Of a stretch of DNA of 64,000 bases, positions 18,101-26,914 are shown in pieces (position 1 is the stretch's first letter; every line of letters begins with the position of its first letter). A program made the translations under genes and the position numbers. The notes under the pieces were generated by a model. The model had not been told where the DNA came from. It did no database searches and worked only from the letters and a program-made list of their open reading frames with translations. This DNA is from Blastocatellia bacterium (GTDB lineage: Bacteria; Acidobacteriota; Blastocatellia; Pyrinomonadales; Pyrinomonadaceae), in the NCBI GenBank assembly GCA_003168335.1, contig PMSM01000010.1, positions 62,001-126,000 of the forward strand, written 5' to 3'.

Positions 18101-20453
18101 GCTGGTGCGCCAGTTTCAGGGCGCAGACACGAGCAGTGTCTATCAGGCCACGACCATGTCTTATGACGGTTACGGCCGCCTGGTTTCTAAGCACGTGCCT
18201 GAACAGAACGCGGGCACGGCAACGAACTACGCCTACAACGCCGATGACACAGTCAACTCAGTCACAGACGCGAGAGGCGCGAGTGCGACTTACAGCTACA
18301 ATAACAACCGTCGTTTGGTAACTGGCATCAATTACTCCGCGCCTTCGGGAGTTACGGCGACACCCAACGTCGCTTACGGTTATGACGCTCTTGGCAATCG
18401 TACCTCGATGTCGGATGGCTTTGGCAGCAAGAGCTACGCTTACAATCAGCTTTCGCAGTTGACTTCTGAAACGCGAACGTTCAACGGCGTCGGCACGTTT
18501 GCGTTGAGCTATCAATACAGTGTCAGTGGTGAATTGACGAAGATTACCGACCCGACGAATGTGAGTATCAACTATGGTTACGATTCGGTGGGCAGGCTGA
18601 CAGGCGTCACCGGCTCTGACAGCCTCTATGCCAACGTGTCGAATTACGCATCCAATTTCCAGTATCGCGCGTGGGGTGGACTGAAAGCGATGACTGATGG
18701 TAACGGTTACGTTTCCTCAATGCTCTACAACTCGAAGCTCCAGCCTTCGCACTTTGACATCAGCGGCAGTGTCGTCAGCCAGAACTATGATTATTACAAT
18801 GATGGCAGAATCAGCGTCGTCCACAACACCACCGATCAGAACTTCGATCGGTCGTACTCTTACGATCACGTTGGGAGACTGACGGAAGCGAAGAGCGGCG
18901 CAAGTGTGAATGGCTACCAGTACGGCGCAATTCCTTACTATGAGACGTTCGGCTACGACGGCTTCAGCAATCTGACGGCGCGAGAGAGTCAAAGCTGGAA
19001 TGGTCAGACTGATGATTTTGATTCTGCTGCCTACACAAACTATCGGCGCGGCGGTTGGGGTTACGATGCCGATGGGCGCAACACAACGATTGACACGCGC
19101 ACGAACACGTTTGATGCGGTTGGGCAACATACTCTGATGACGGCGCAGCGAGTCTTATGGAATGGCAACCACATCACGGTGAATCAAACCAGTGGACACG
19201 ACGGTGATGGTGCAACAATCCAGGACGTTAGTTCTGGCTTGGCAACCTACTACCTGAGATCGAGTGCGCTGGGCGGAGCGATCATCGACGAGATCAATTC
19301 CAGCGGCCAGAAGAATGCCGGGTACGTTTACGCCGGCGCTACAGAGCTGGCCAAGCAGTCTGATAATTCGGTAACGTGGAAGCACAACACAGCGGCGGGC
19401 ACGGGCTTGTACACAACCAGCTCCAACAACAATGCTATTGGGCGTACTGAACTCGATCCTCTCGGTGCGGACATTTCCTTAACCGCGCCGCCTGATCCAC
19501 CGCCTAGCGAAGGTGAAGGAGATATCGGTGCTGGCCATATTGGCGGCATCATGGATGCGCGCTGGACGGACTTCTTTAACGTGTCATCGGGCTGCTCAGC
19601 CGCTGGCGTGGCGGCATCCTGTAGCGGATCGATGGCCCAGACAAATATGGATGCCGAGATGCGAGCATTCTTTGGGTACAGATCGTATGACTTGCCCGGA
19701 AACTCCAACGAGCTGGCGCGGGGCGAGGAGCGGTACCTTTCAATTCTGGGGGGGGCAACTATGGGAACCGGAACGGATCCCGAGTTTGGACACTCATGGA
19801 GCACAGTTACACTAATCTTCGAAAGCGGCGCGGTGCGAACATTACAAAACCCAACTCTAGATGAATTGTCGAGAGCGGAGAGCGGTTATCTGCCAGGCAG
19901 TGGTACCAGTGATGAGAATACGCATGATATCTCCACTCCATCAATAGTGAATATTTTTGGTGGTGCTGAGTATTTCGTCTCGCCGCAAAACTCCTTTGAT
20001 GGCGAACCGCAAGGCTGGCACGCTGGAGTAAGTTGGACAAAGTGTCCACCAGTGCAATTCAAGATTACAGGAATCGGCCCTAAACAAGCTCCCGACAAGA
20101 CCGCAATTAGCCAACAACAGAGAGCGGATATTCCAGATGGCGGTGTTGCGATTAAGCTAAAAAACTTCGGCGTAAAGGGCCTCAACGGGAACAACCGTAG
20201 CGTATTCCTGAATATGAAATTCGAAGTGGATTGGAGTACAGCAACACCTACAGGGATTCCGGCCGGCATTCCTACCGAGGGGCCGTACTCTCCTGTTGAC
20301 AAAGTCGGTCCAGCAAAGGAGTACAACAAACCGGGAAATCATATCGATGTTTACAACTACCAGAAATACGACGATGCCTTGGCTTCGACGAGAACGGCCA
20401 TGGTTACGACGTGGATTCCGTCAAACACTGCGGGGGTGAAATGTCCAGAGTAG
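15177..20453 (+). CDS. RHS/YD-repeat secreted protein
   Basis: A 1758-aa protein with an N-terminal signal segment (LCVCLALVLTSLALVPF) and a Pro/Arg-rich stretch to about residue 170. A long run of RHS/YD repeats covers roughly 190-1430; examples are YAYNADDTVNSVTDARG and GYDALGNRTSMSDGFGS. The repeats should form a beta-cage shell. After YVYAGATEL and RTELDPLGAD the repeats stop, and a unique C-terminal region of about 300 residues follows (from about 1455). This is where polymorphic RHS proteins carry variable domains. I do not recognise a toxin fold there. The classic core motif DPxGLxGG is absent. The stop overlaps the start of the next gene, which suggests paired expression. Confidence 0.9.
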   Translation: MRRAHRFPQRLVHWTSLCVCLALVLTSLALVPFSAVVGNGGVRYGTARRSERVDPAPGQSNGNGKARKVNATPPQPGPPAATLPNLDDVRRSADEARRNGGRQVHAPPPIPSTRHRRRGGRASSKTTPAQTSNLLLADASPPSRRRELKADVWSSLSPRASRDPISDSPIGLFSSLRTNVAPEPQGYYNPPLARIDPHNRTGTGGEDLLSNNFNWNLPLLGLGGRGLDLGLTLSYNSLVWALSGNYIDFDVDAGSMAPGFRLGFPTVEGPYWNDQAATYFYLMVMPSGARVELRRIGSSSTYESADSAHLQLIDSGTSLLVRPTDGTQLNFVTVNYTWRCNQIKDRNGNYLSVSYNSWGDIATITDTLGRVVNFNYDGYDNLTSITQTWNGQTHQWATFGYGSVYIGHNFPSLTSYGPDRSYITVLTQVGLADGSRYNFEYNNTYGQVSTIHYYAADNHQRRYTTYAYSAIGGDCPRISERRDWAENWNGDGDGVPAANEEAVTEFTHDQDGACRMTAPDGTVYKEYYGTGWQSGLTTQSEIWSGGVRQKWTTTAWTQDNTGVSYLTNPRVTETNIYDVAGNRRRTTVDYTSFGLPAEVKEYAADSATFLRRTSTTYFWDSVYIDKRIVGLPREIQVYDQNNQPVSKTWFDYDWGGDFWAPLPAAATQHDASGDYTGRGLLCWIGRWDTLDVNNFDKTQRFQFRYNRTGSLIRQSDPLWHEVNLSYTDSFSDGNNSRNTFAYPTTATDADGFSSSVQYNFDFGAKTRAQGPPPAGQSQGAIQTMTYDGAGRISRVDNQNNGAYTRWDYAPYSYVSRFDTIQDGAGEQYTSTVWDGGGRVRAVGGSNPGSSGGYWGKFTIYDVMGRPNQQTNPAEINGGWAPVGDDAGGWILSFQSYDWKGRPLVTTNTDGTQKYASYSACGCAGSEVATLTDEMGRQQKSYSDVLGRTAKTEVLNWDGSVYATMVNSYNARDQVTLVRQFQGADTSSVYQATTMSYDGYGRLVSKHVPEQNAGTATNYAYNADDTVNSVTDARGASATYSYNNNRRLVTGINYSAPSGVTATPNVAYGYDALGNRTSMSDGFGSKSYAYNQLSQLTSETRTFNGVGTFALSYQYSVSGELTKITDPTNVSINYGYDSVGRLTGVTGSDSLYANVSNYASNFQYRAWGGLKAMTDGNGYVSSMLYNSKLQPSHFDISGSVVSQNYDYYNDGRISVVHNTTDQNFDRSYSYDHVGRLTEAKSGASVNGYQYGAIPYYETFGYDGFSNLTARESQSWNGQTDDFDSAAYTNYRRGGWGYDADGRNTTIDTRTNTFDAVGQHTLMTAQRVLWNGNHITVNQTSGHDGDGATIQDVSSGLATYYLRSSALGGAIIDEINSSGQKNAGYVYAGATELAKQSDNSVTWKHNTAAGTGLYTTSSNNNAIGRTELDPLGADISLTAPPDPPPSEGEGDIGAGHIGGIMDARWTDFFNVSSGCSAAGVAASCSGSMAQTNMDAEMRAFFGYRSYDLPGNSNELARGEERYLSILGGATMGTGTDPEFGHSWSTVTLIFESGAVRTLQNPTLDELSRAESGYLPGSGTSDENTHDISTPSIVNIFGGAEYFVSPQNSFDGEPQGWHAGVSWTKCPPVQFKITGIGPKQAPDKTAISQQQRADIPDGGVAIKLKNFGVKGLNGNNRSVFLNMKFEVDWSTATPTGIPAGIPTEGPYSPVDKVGPAKEYNKPGNHIDVYNYQKYDDALASTRTAMVTTWIPSNTAGVKCPE

Positions 20454-21082
20454 TTCAACTGCTGGTGTTAGTGATCTGTGCTGCGTCTTGTTTCGCTAGC
20501 TTCGCGCAGGGCTGTAAGAATTCAGTCGAACGTGCGTGGAATGACTCCCTTTATTATGTCGACTCGGATTGTCCAGCGGAGTTCCGCTCGGCGAACAAGC
20601 GTTTGGTATTGAGGTTCGCGTCTGACGGACGTATCTCCATTAAAGGGAAGATCATAGTCTTGAAGGGACGACGAGTTGAACCCCCAGCAATGTTCTCGTG
20701 GTCGCCCCAGTCTGACGCGTTTTTCATCAATGACGGCGAGGGCTCTGGTATGTCGAGCACTTTTAGGCTGTTCAGAATCAAAGGGTCGGGCGTTTACGAA
20801 AACAAGACTGTGGAGAGGGCGGCGGTGTCGCTTTACCGGCGAAGAACGCGCTGTGCGTCCTCCGCTTACGACCCCAATGTATACGGGTTTGGCTGGGACA
20901 ACGAAGGCAGCAAAATCTACTTGCTCGTACAAGCGACCGTGCATGAGCCATGTGGCCCACCATATGGTTTCATTAGTTTAGTGGTCAGGACTTCTGACGG
21001 CAAGATACTGGAAACGCTTTCACAAGAGCGTACAAAGGAGAGATTCAGCACGATGTTGCCATCCTCTCTGTTCAAAGACTGA
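20441..21082 (+). CDS. Small secreted protein downstream of RHS
   Basis: A 213-aa protein of unknown family. The chosen ATG at 20441 has a strong gggggtga directly upstream and gives a clean signal peptide (MSRVVQLLVLVICAASCFAS, then AQGC). An in-frame codon at 20411 would put ten polar residues ahead of the signal, so it is less likely. The mature part is beta-rich with single-bladed patterns (VLRFASDGRISIKGKIIVL, FSWSPQSDAFFINDGEG) and four or more Cys. It overlaps the RHS stop by 13 bases. The overlap suggests a role with the RHS C-terminal region, for example binding or protection, but the sequence does not show this directly. Confidence 0.7.
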   Translation: MSRVVQLLVLVICAASCFASFAQGCKNSVERAWNDSLYYVDSDCPAEFRSANKRLVLRFASDGRISIKGKIIVLKGRRVEPPAMFSWSPQSDAFFINDGEGSGMSSTFRLFRIKGSGVYENKTVERAAVSLYRRRTRCASSAYDPNVYGFGWDNEGSKIYLLVQATVHEPCGPPYGFISLVVRTSDGKILETLSQERTKERFSTMLPSSLFKD

Positions 21083-21395
21083 TTTCAAGTTGCTCGCGAC
21101 GGGACGGGCTGAACCAAAACCGGGGTCAGGCCTGCGATTTTTGCGATTTCGCGCGCAACCAAAACCGGGGGGTCAGGTCTGCGATTTTTGCGATTTCGGA
21201 TTTGAAAGTATGGGTTGCGTTGCGTGTGCGCCACTGTTTCAGCCAGCCGGTGGCCATCTGGCACTAACTTCCAATCTTGCCGAAGGCATTACCATGAGCA
21301 GTAAATCCCACGGTTTGAGAGTTTGTATTTGATAAGAACTTTGCGGCTGAAAAGCGGTTGACGACGAACTTCTGCGGGATTAGTATCCGCGCCCT
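21083..21395. other. Region holding the left ends of the RAYT element
   Basis: It contains two direct copies of a roughly 40-base sequence, at 21112-21151 and 21157-21199, then about 190 bases up to the transposase start with no recognisable feature. No separate gene is evident. Confidence 0.6.
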
Positions 21396-22403
21396 ATGGC
21401 CAGGAAAACGCGCGCAGAAGTCGAGGGTGGTCTGTATCACGTAATCACGCGCGGCAATAATCGTCGCCAGATCTTCAACTCGCCTGCTGACTACGAGAAG
21501 TTTCTCTCGCTGCTTGCTATTCAGAAGATCAAGTTACCATTCTTCCTCTACGCATACTGTCTCATGTCCAACCATGTGCATCTGTTGATTGAGCGCCAAG
21601 CGAGTGCGGTTGGGCGAATCATGCATCGGCTCTCGACTGGTTATGCTCAATACTATAACCGCCGATATCGACGGGTGGGACATCTATTGCAGGGCAGGCA
21701 TAAAGCAATTCTTTGTCAGAGCGATCGGTATCTAAGCGAGCTGGTGCGGTATATCCACCTCAATCCGGTGCGAGCCAGGATAGTGAACAAGCCTGAGGAC
21801 TATGAATACAGTAGCCATCGCGCTTATCTGGCTATGGAGCCGCCGGGAATGGTCGATGTCGACCCGGTGCTGCGTCACTTCGGCGCAAAGAAGGGTATCG
21901 CAAGCGAGCGATACCGACAGTTTGTAGCCGCAGGAATTAAGCAGGGCCATTGTGAGGAATTCTATGCGGCAGACGAAGGGCGAATTCTGGGAACAGAAGA
22001 ATTTATTGACGCGACGATTCACCGGATCGGCGAACCGAAGCGAGAAGTTCGTGGCTCAAAGAACGCGACGACCGCGTCCGAATTTCGACCGGATCGACTG
22101 ATTGCTGAGGTGGAAAAGATTTGTCGAGTGTCGAGAGAGGAGTTCTGCGGTCGAAGCAAGAGCGCCGCTGTAGTGACGGCGAAAGAAATGCTAATCCTAA
22201 TTGGACTGCAAGTGGGAGCAAGTAGGAGGGTGTTATCTGAGATTATCGGCATCAGCAGTTCAGCTCTGAGTCGACGATGTGATGCTGTCAGACTGAGGGT
22301 GCAGGAGAATGTAGAAACTCGTGCTCTCGCAGCCGACATCATCAAACAATACCGAAGCGGCAACGATTGAGAATCGCAAAAATCGCAGGCCTGACCCCGG
22401 TTT
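21112..22403 (+). mobile_element. RAYT element framed by inverted REP-like ends
   Basis: The unit comprises two direct left copies (21112-21151 and 21157-21199, core ggtcaggcctgcgatttttg), the transposase gene, and one inverted copy at 22371-22403 immediately after its stop codon. The right copy matches the reverse complement of the first left copy over about 33 bases apart from one missing A. Each end can fold through gcgattttt/aaaaatcgc. A partial copy (atcgcaggcctgac) occurs at 35081-35094. This is the arrangement expected for REP sequences mobilised by a REP-associated tyrosine transposase. Confidence 0.85.
21396..22370 (+). CDS. REP-associated tyrosine transposase (RAYT, Y1 family)
   Basis: A 324-aa single-strand DNA transposase of the IS200-like Y1 superfamily. 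Visible motifs are GLYHVITRGNNR near the start, the HUH metal site in MSNHVHLLI (His60, His62), and YIHLNPVRA with Tyr119 as the probable catalytic residue. The C-terminal third (after about 215) has a helical DNA-binding look: RLIAEVEKICRVSREEFCG and MLILIGLQVGASRRVLSEI resemble the DnaA-C-type helix-turn-helix found in long RAYTs. The reading frame is intact. These enzymes cut and rejoin hairpin REP sequences and are usually domesticated single-copy genes rather than classic insertion sequences. Confidence 0.93.
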   Translation: MARKTRAEVEGGLYHVITRGNNRRQIFNSPADYEKFLSLLAIQKIKLPFFLYAYCLMSNHVHLLIERQASAVGRIMHRLSTGYAQYYNRRYRRVGHLLQGRHKAILCQSDRYLSELVRYIHLNPVRARIVNKPEDYEYSSHRAYLAMEPPGMVDVDPVLRHFGAKKGIASERYRQFVAAGIKQGHCEEFYAADEGRILGTEEFIDATIHRIGEPKREVRGSKNATTASEFRPDRLIAEVEKICRVSREEFCGRSKSAAVVTAKEMLILIGLQVGASRRVLSEIIGISSSALSRRCDAVRLRVQENVETRALAADIIKQYRSGND

Positions 22404-22438
22404 GTTACCGCCGCACTTCCCCCAGGCGTACCTTCAAT

Positions 22439-25400
22439 TCACTTCGCTAACTCGATTGCCGGCAAACCCGCGGCCCGCAGCTCCTGATTCAACGCCGCGA
22501 TATCCTGTGACTTGATTGCCTGCCAGCTTTCCTGAAGCGAGCGCGAGTCCTGCAGAACCTCGGGAACCGCATCCGCAGCCTGCGGAGTCGGCGCAACATC
22601 GGCCTCCTCGACCAGGCCAAATAGTGTTCGCGCCCTTCCAATCGTAGTGGCGATGCTTAATCGAGCGCCGCCACCGACGCCACCACCACCTCCCCCACCA
22701 CCGCGTCCGCCACCACCCGCGCCCGCCAGGGCCTGAAGCTTTTCGCCCAGCGCATTCAGGTGGGTCTTGAGATCGCCCTCGGGTACTCGCGGCCGCAACT
22801 CAGTAAGATGACCCCGAATCAGTCTGATACTTTCAGTAATCGAGTTCAGGGCGAACCATTCATCATAGAGCTGCTTCGATAGCTTGAATTGCTCCGCGAG
22901 ATCCGCCTTTGAGGTCTTAACTCTCGGATCCATTACCAACGTTAGTGTCTGCTGATAGCTCTTTCCACCAACCGTCAGCACCACTGCGTATTTACCCGGC
23001 ATCGCCCATGGCGAAGTGGCCGCCGGTGCGGTGTTGCGATAGACCGCGGCGATCGGATATTCGGGCTGAACCCCTGGCACCGGAGCATAGTGCAGGTCCC
23101 AGAGAAACCGATGCAGGCCGGGTTCGCTCGCGAGCGTCTGCGCCGGTCTTAGCCAGTACGAAGGAATCGAGAGCATCGGATCGGGAGTGGGGAGAGGGTC
23201 AGCACTAGAATAACGCCGAACGGTTTGGCCTGTCTCGTCTTTGATTTCGAGTGTGACCGGCCCTGATGTGTTTGCACCGACGTAGTAATCAATCATCGCG
23301 CCGTCGGGTGGGTTTTCACCCGCAGCCACGTCCGGTGGCAGCGGCGTATCAGAGTTGGTGTTCCAACGAACACGCCACGCCGTCTGCGGACGAAACAGCA
23401 CCGCCGGCGACTTTATTGTCGCAGCCTGGAGCTGTCGCAGCGGCGTGATGTTGTCGAGAATCCAGAACCCGCGGCCGTGAGTCGCGACACACAGATCGTC
23501 GCCCTTAATAATCAGATCACGAATTGAACTGGCGCCCATGTTGAGCCGCAAGGACTGCCAGTGATCGCCGTCGTCGAAAGAGACATAGACGGCGCGCTCT
23601 GTACCAGCGAACAACAAGCCCTTTCTCTCCGGATCCTCGCGGACGACATCGGTATTTTCATTGTCCGGAATACCGTTCGTAATTTCGGTCCAGGTTGCTC
23701 CCGCGTCGTGGGTGCGGTAAATGTGCGGCCGCAGATCATCGAGCCGGAGAGTGTTGACGGCCGCGTACGCGGTGTCTTTATCAAAATGGCCGGCATCGAG
23801 AATTGAAATCTTCTGCCAGGGCTTGAGCTGCTTCGGCGTCACCTCGCTCCAATTCGCGCCACCGTCGGTCGTACGATGAATCAACCCATCGTCGGTGCCG
23901 GCCCAAATCAGATTAACGTCGAGGGAAGACGGAGCCACCGCATAGATCACGCCGCGCTGCGTGGGCTGTGCTGTCGGTTGCGAGCGATACTTGCCAACGG
24001 TCTCCGGCACGTCGTACGTCTTGCGCGTCAGATCCGGACTTATCTGGTCCCAGTTCCGCCCACCATCTTTCGTCTTCCACAAAGTGTTGGCCGAAAAATA
24101 GAGTAGGTGCGGATCAACCGGCGAAAAGATCACCGGCTGGGTGCGCACGACGCGAAAATCAGCGGTGCGGAATGGCTTCGGCATGATGTTCTGCGCTTGC
24201 CCGGTGCGGCGATCGTAGCGCGAGAGCTTACCGCCGTAAACGATATCGGGGTCGAGCGGATCGGGCGTCACGTAACCATATTCTTCCGCACTGACGGGAT
24301 GCCATTCGCGGAAAGTAATCTCGCCGTCGTTGCCGCGACTGGCGACACAGGCCGACCCGCTTTCCTGCTGGCCGCTGCACAAGCGATACGGAAATGCGTT
24401 GTCGGCGTTGACGTGATAAAGCTGTGCGGTCGGCTGGTTGTACCAACTGCTCCATGACTTGCCACCGTTGACGGTAATGATCGCGCCCTGGTCGCTGCCT
24501 AACATGATCACGTCGGGATTGTTGGGATTGATCCAAACATTTTGATAGTCGTCGCCACCCGGCGCCCCACGAAACGCGGTCCAGGTTTTGCCGCCATCGA
24601 TCGACTTCCAGCTCACGGTGCTCGCCACAATTACCACGTCAGGATCTCTGGGACTGAATCTGGGAACTGAGAGATCGCCGCCGCCAATGCGGCCCGCCGG
24701 ACGAGTGTCCTTGGTGATGATAGTCCAGCTTGCGCCGGCGTCATCAGAGCGATAGAGGTTAACTGCGTTCGGGGAGGCAACGGAGGCGATGAGCCGCTTG
24801 GTGGCGCTGGGTGCAATAGCCAGATTTGCCTGAATGATCACTTCCGGAAGGCCGCCCTTCAACTGGCTCCACGTCTTGCCATTGTCGGTCGATTTGAAGA
24901 TGCCGCCACCTGTTCCATTCCACGCCGCGTTTTCCCACGGGCCCTGGCGCGCCTCCCAAAGACCGGCATAAGCTACCTCAGGGTTCGAAGGATCTATTAA
25001 CACATCGGAGCCGCCCGTGTTCTCGTCTTTGTAGAGAACTTTATCAAACGTCTTGCCGCCATCGACCGATCGAAAAATGCCGCGCTCTTCATTAGGGCCG
25101 TAAGGATGGCCAGCGACTGCGACCAGGATCCGATTCGGATCGCGCGGATCGACCGCTATCTGCGGAATCTGCTGGCCGTTGCGCAGGCCGAGATGCGTCC
25201 AGGTTCGTCCGGCGTCGGTCGATTTGTAGATGCCGTCGCCGACTGAAAGATCCGGCCGCTGCAATCCTTCGCCACTGCCGACATAGATGATGTTTGCATC
25301 TGAGGGCGCGACTGCAATGCAACCCACCGAGCCCGTCGGTTGATCGTCAAAGATCGGCGTCCAGGTGCGGCCATAGTCATCGGTCTTCCAAACGCCGCCG

Positions 25401-25621
25401 TTCACTTGAGCGATATAGAAAACATTCGGCTGTGAAGGCACCCCGGCAACGGCGCGGGTTCTGCCGCCGCGAAATGGACCGATGCCGCGCCAGTGCAGTG
25501 ATTTGAAGAGGTCGGCGCTGAACTGCTGGGCCACGACCGCCGTCCCGGCGGTGACGATGAAACCGAAGACGAGCATCGATAGTAGACCGCGTCGCGCGGA
25601 AGCCGAGAAAAGGTTTTTCAT
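22439..25621 (-). CDS. Secreted BNR/sortilin-like beta-propeller protein
   Basis: A 1060-aa secreted protein with a signal peptide (LLSMLVFGFIVTAGTAVVAQ). Repeated Asp-box/BNR motifs (GGVWKTDDYGRTWTPIF, GIYKSTDAGRTWTHLG, GGIFKSTDNGKTWSQLKGG) continue to about residue 700, consistent with one or two large beta-propellers of the VPS10/sortilin or glycosyl-hydrolase-like type. The C-terminal part has a beta-sandwich stretch, a helical segment and a Gly-rich linker (about 965-985, mostly Gly). Members are abundant in Acidobacteriota and are annotated loosely as glycosyl hydrolases; no catalytic residues can be assigned. It is monocistronic and divergent from the cyclodeaminase-family gene. Confidence 0.85.
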   Translation of the reverse strand: MKNLFSASARRGLLSMLVFGFIVTAGTAVVAQQFSADLFKSLHWRGIGPFRGGRTRAVAGVPSQPNVFYIAQVNGGVWKTDDYGRTWTPIFDDQPTGSVGCIAVAPSDANIIYVGSGEGLQRPDLSVGDGIYKSTDAGRTWTHLGLRNGQQIPQIAVDPRDPNRILVAVAGHPYGPNEERGIFRSVDGGKTFDKVLYKDENTGGSDVLIDPSNPEVAYAGLWEARQGPWENAAWNGTGGGIFKSTDNGKTWSQLKGGLPEVIIQANLAIAPSATKRLIASVASPNAVNLYRSDDAGASWTIITKDTRPAGRIGGGDLSVPRFSPRDPDVVIVASTVSWKSIDGGKTWTAFRGAPGGDDYQNVWINPNNPDVIMLGSDQGAIITVNGGKSWSSWYNQPTAQLYHVNADNAFPYRLCSGQQESGSACVASRGNDGEITFREWHPVSAEEYGYVTPDPLDPDIVYGGKLSRYDRRTGQAQNIMPKPFRTADFRVVRTQPVIFSPVDPHLLYFSANTLWKTKDGGRNWDQISPDLTRKTYDVPETVGKYRSQPTAQPTQRGVIYAVAPSSLDVNLIWAGTDDGLIHRTTDGGANWSEVTPKQLKPWQKISILDAGHFDKDTAYAAVNTLRLDDLRPHIYRTHDAGATWTEITNGIPDNENTDVVREDPERKGLLFAGTERAVYVSFDDGDHWQSLRLNMGASSIRDLIIKGDDLCVATHGRGFWILDNITPLRQLQAATIKSPAVLFRPQTAWRVRWNTNSDTPLPPDVAAGENPPDGAMIDYYVGANTSGPVTLEIKDETGQTVRRYSSADPLPTPDPMLSIPSYWLRPAQTLASEPGLHRFLWDLHYAPVPGVQPEYPIAAVYRNTAPAATSPWAMPGKYAVVLTVGGKSYQQTLTLVMDPRVKTSKADLAEQFKLSKQLYDEWFALNSITESIRLIRGHLTELRPRVPEGDLKTHLNALGEKLQALAGAGGGGRGGGGGGGGVGGGARLSIATTIGRARTLFGLVEEADVAPTPQAADAVPEVLQDSRSLQESWQAIKSQDIAALNQELRAAGLPAIELAK

Positions 25622-25826
25622 AATCGGAAAGTCTGCTTGGATTTGGAAAAGATTTTAAGACCGCTCAGGCGCTGCATATTATCGCCAACGCCCCGCAAAG
25701 TCTAACCATTGCTCTCGTACCGGACGGGCCTTGCGACTGACTAGAGCCCTGCGATCATTTCCATTTGGCATTTATGATTATTTATGATTTATCATTCGCC
25801 ACTGTTGTTAGCGTCCGTTCGTGTGG

Positions 25827-25872
25827 TTCGTGGATCGTTATTCGCTTCACAGCCAGGTCAACGATCCACGAA
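25827..25872 (+). promoter_or_regulatory. Perfect 13-bp stem-loop before cyclodeaminase gene
   Basis: The arms ttcgtggatcgtt (25827-25839) and aacgatccacgaa (25860-25872) are exact inverted copies around a 20-base loop. The stem ends 14 bases before the likely start codon at 25887. It may act as an operator or attenuator, or it may simply be a member of the 'gtggattcgtggatc' class of dispersed repeats. An alternative GTG start at 25821 lies just before the stem, which argues against using it. Confidence 0.55.
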
Positions 25873-25886
25873 ACGACAAATGGAAA

Positions 25887-26885
25887 ATGGATCCTAAGAT
25901 GAAGATGATGATTCTCAACGCAGCCGAAGTCGAACAGCTTCTGCCCATGTCCGAATGCATCTCGGCGATGGAAGAGGCATTCATCGCGCTTGCTCGCGGC
26001 GAAGCTCATCAGCCACTGCGCACGATCTTCAGACCGCCCGACGTCAAAGGCGTGCTGGCCACGATGCCGACGTTCCGCGCCAGTCCGTCTCCGTTGTTCG
26101 GCTTGAAAGCGATCTGTGTTTTTCCCGGCAACGCTGCGATAGGCAAGGATGCACATCAGGGAGGAGTGATGCTTTTCGACGGTGCTACGGGTGAATTGCT
26201 TGCGCTGGTGAACGCCTCAGCAATCACAGCCATCCGCACCGCCGCTGTCAGCGCGCTTGCCACACGACTTTTGGCGCGCGAGGATGCGGGCGACCTGGCA
26301 ATCATCGGCGCCGGCGTGCAAGCGCGCGCGCACCTGGGCGCGATGGTCTGCGTTCGTCCCCTCAGGAGAGTACGAGTAGCGAGCCGGCGTTTTGAAAACG
26401 CTCTGAAGTTCGCGCAGGAGATGCAGCCTGAATTCCCTTCTCTCATCGAGCCGGTTGAGACAGTCGAAGCTGCGGTGCGCGGCGCGGATATTATCGTCAC
26501 GGCAACTACCAGTCGAGATCCCATGCTGCGGCGCGAATGGATTTCGGCCGGCGCGCACATTAACGCCATCGGAACTTTCTCGCCCAAAGCCCGTGAAGTC
26601 GACACCGCGACCATGGTCGCAGCAAGTCTTTTCGTTGACCGTCGTGAATCTGCTTTGAATGAAGCGGGAGATTATTTGATTGCCGCGCAGGAAGGCGCTC
26701 TCGGTCCCGAACACATCCGTGCTGAATTGGGAGACGTCCTGACGGGTGCCCACTCCGGGCGCACGTCGCCCGCAGAGATCACAATCTTCAAGTCACTCGG
26801 CCTGGCGATCGAAGATCTCGCTGCCGCCGCACACGTCTATGCGAAGGCGCAAGCAGAGGGCGTCGGGACTCAGGTCGAATTTTGA
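25887..26885 (+). CDS. Ornithine cyclodeaminase / mu-crystallin family protein
   Basis: A protein of about 332 aa of the OCD/mu-crystallin family, NAD(P)-dependent enzymes acting on amino or imino acids (ornithine cyclodeaminase, alanine dehydrogenase, ketimine reductase). Seen: LLPMSECISAMEEAFIALARGEA, the core GGVMLFDGATGELLALVNASAITAIRTAAVSALATR, the dinucleotide-binding GAGVQARAHLGAM and ADIIVTATTSRDPML. The exact substrate cannot be read from the sequence. The frame is open further upstream to a GTG at 25821, but that extension runs through a 13-bp hairpin and adds non-family residues. ATG 25887 is preferred, with ATG 25899 also possible. It appears monocistronic. Confidence 0.88.
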   Translation: MDPKMKMMILNAAEVEQLLPMSECISAMEEAFIALARGEAHQPLRTIFRPPDVKGVLATMPTFRASPSPLFGLKAICVFPGNAAIGKDAHQGGVMLFDGATGELLALVNASAITAIRTAAVSALATRLLAREDAGDLAIIGAGVQARAHLGAMVCVRPLRRVRVASRRFENALKFAQEMQPEFPSLIEPVETVEAAVRGADIIVTATTSRDPMLRREWISAGAHINAIGTFSPKAREVDTATMVAASLFVDRRESALNEAGDYLIAAQEGALGPEHIRAELGDVLTGAHSGRTSPAEITIFKSLGLAIEDLAAAAHVYAKAQAEGVGTQVEF

Positions 26886-26914
26886 TTGAAGGTTCCGATG
26901 CTCACAAAACAATT

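Noticed and set aside
21090-21332. 80-aa frame across the left RAYT ends
   Set aside because: It translates the REP-like repeats twice and ends in random sequence, so it is best explained by the repeats.
25821-25886. GTG-initiated N-terminal extension of the cyclodeaminase-family protein
   Set aside because: The extension translates one arm of a perfect hairpin and lacks family residues; the ATG at 25887 fits better.
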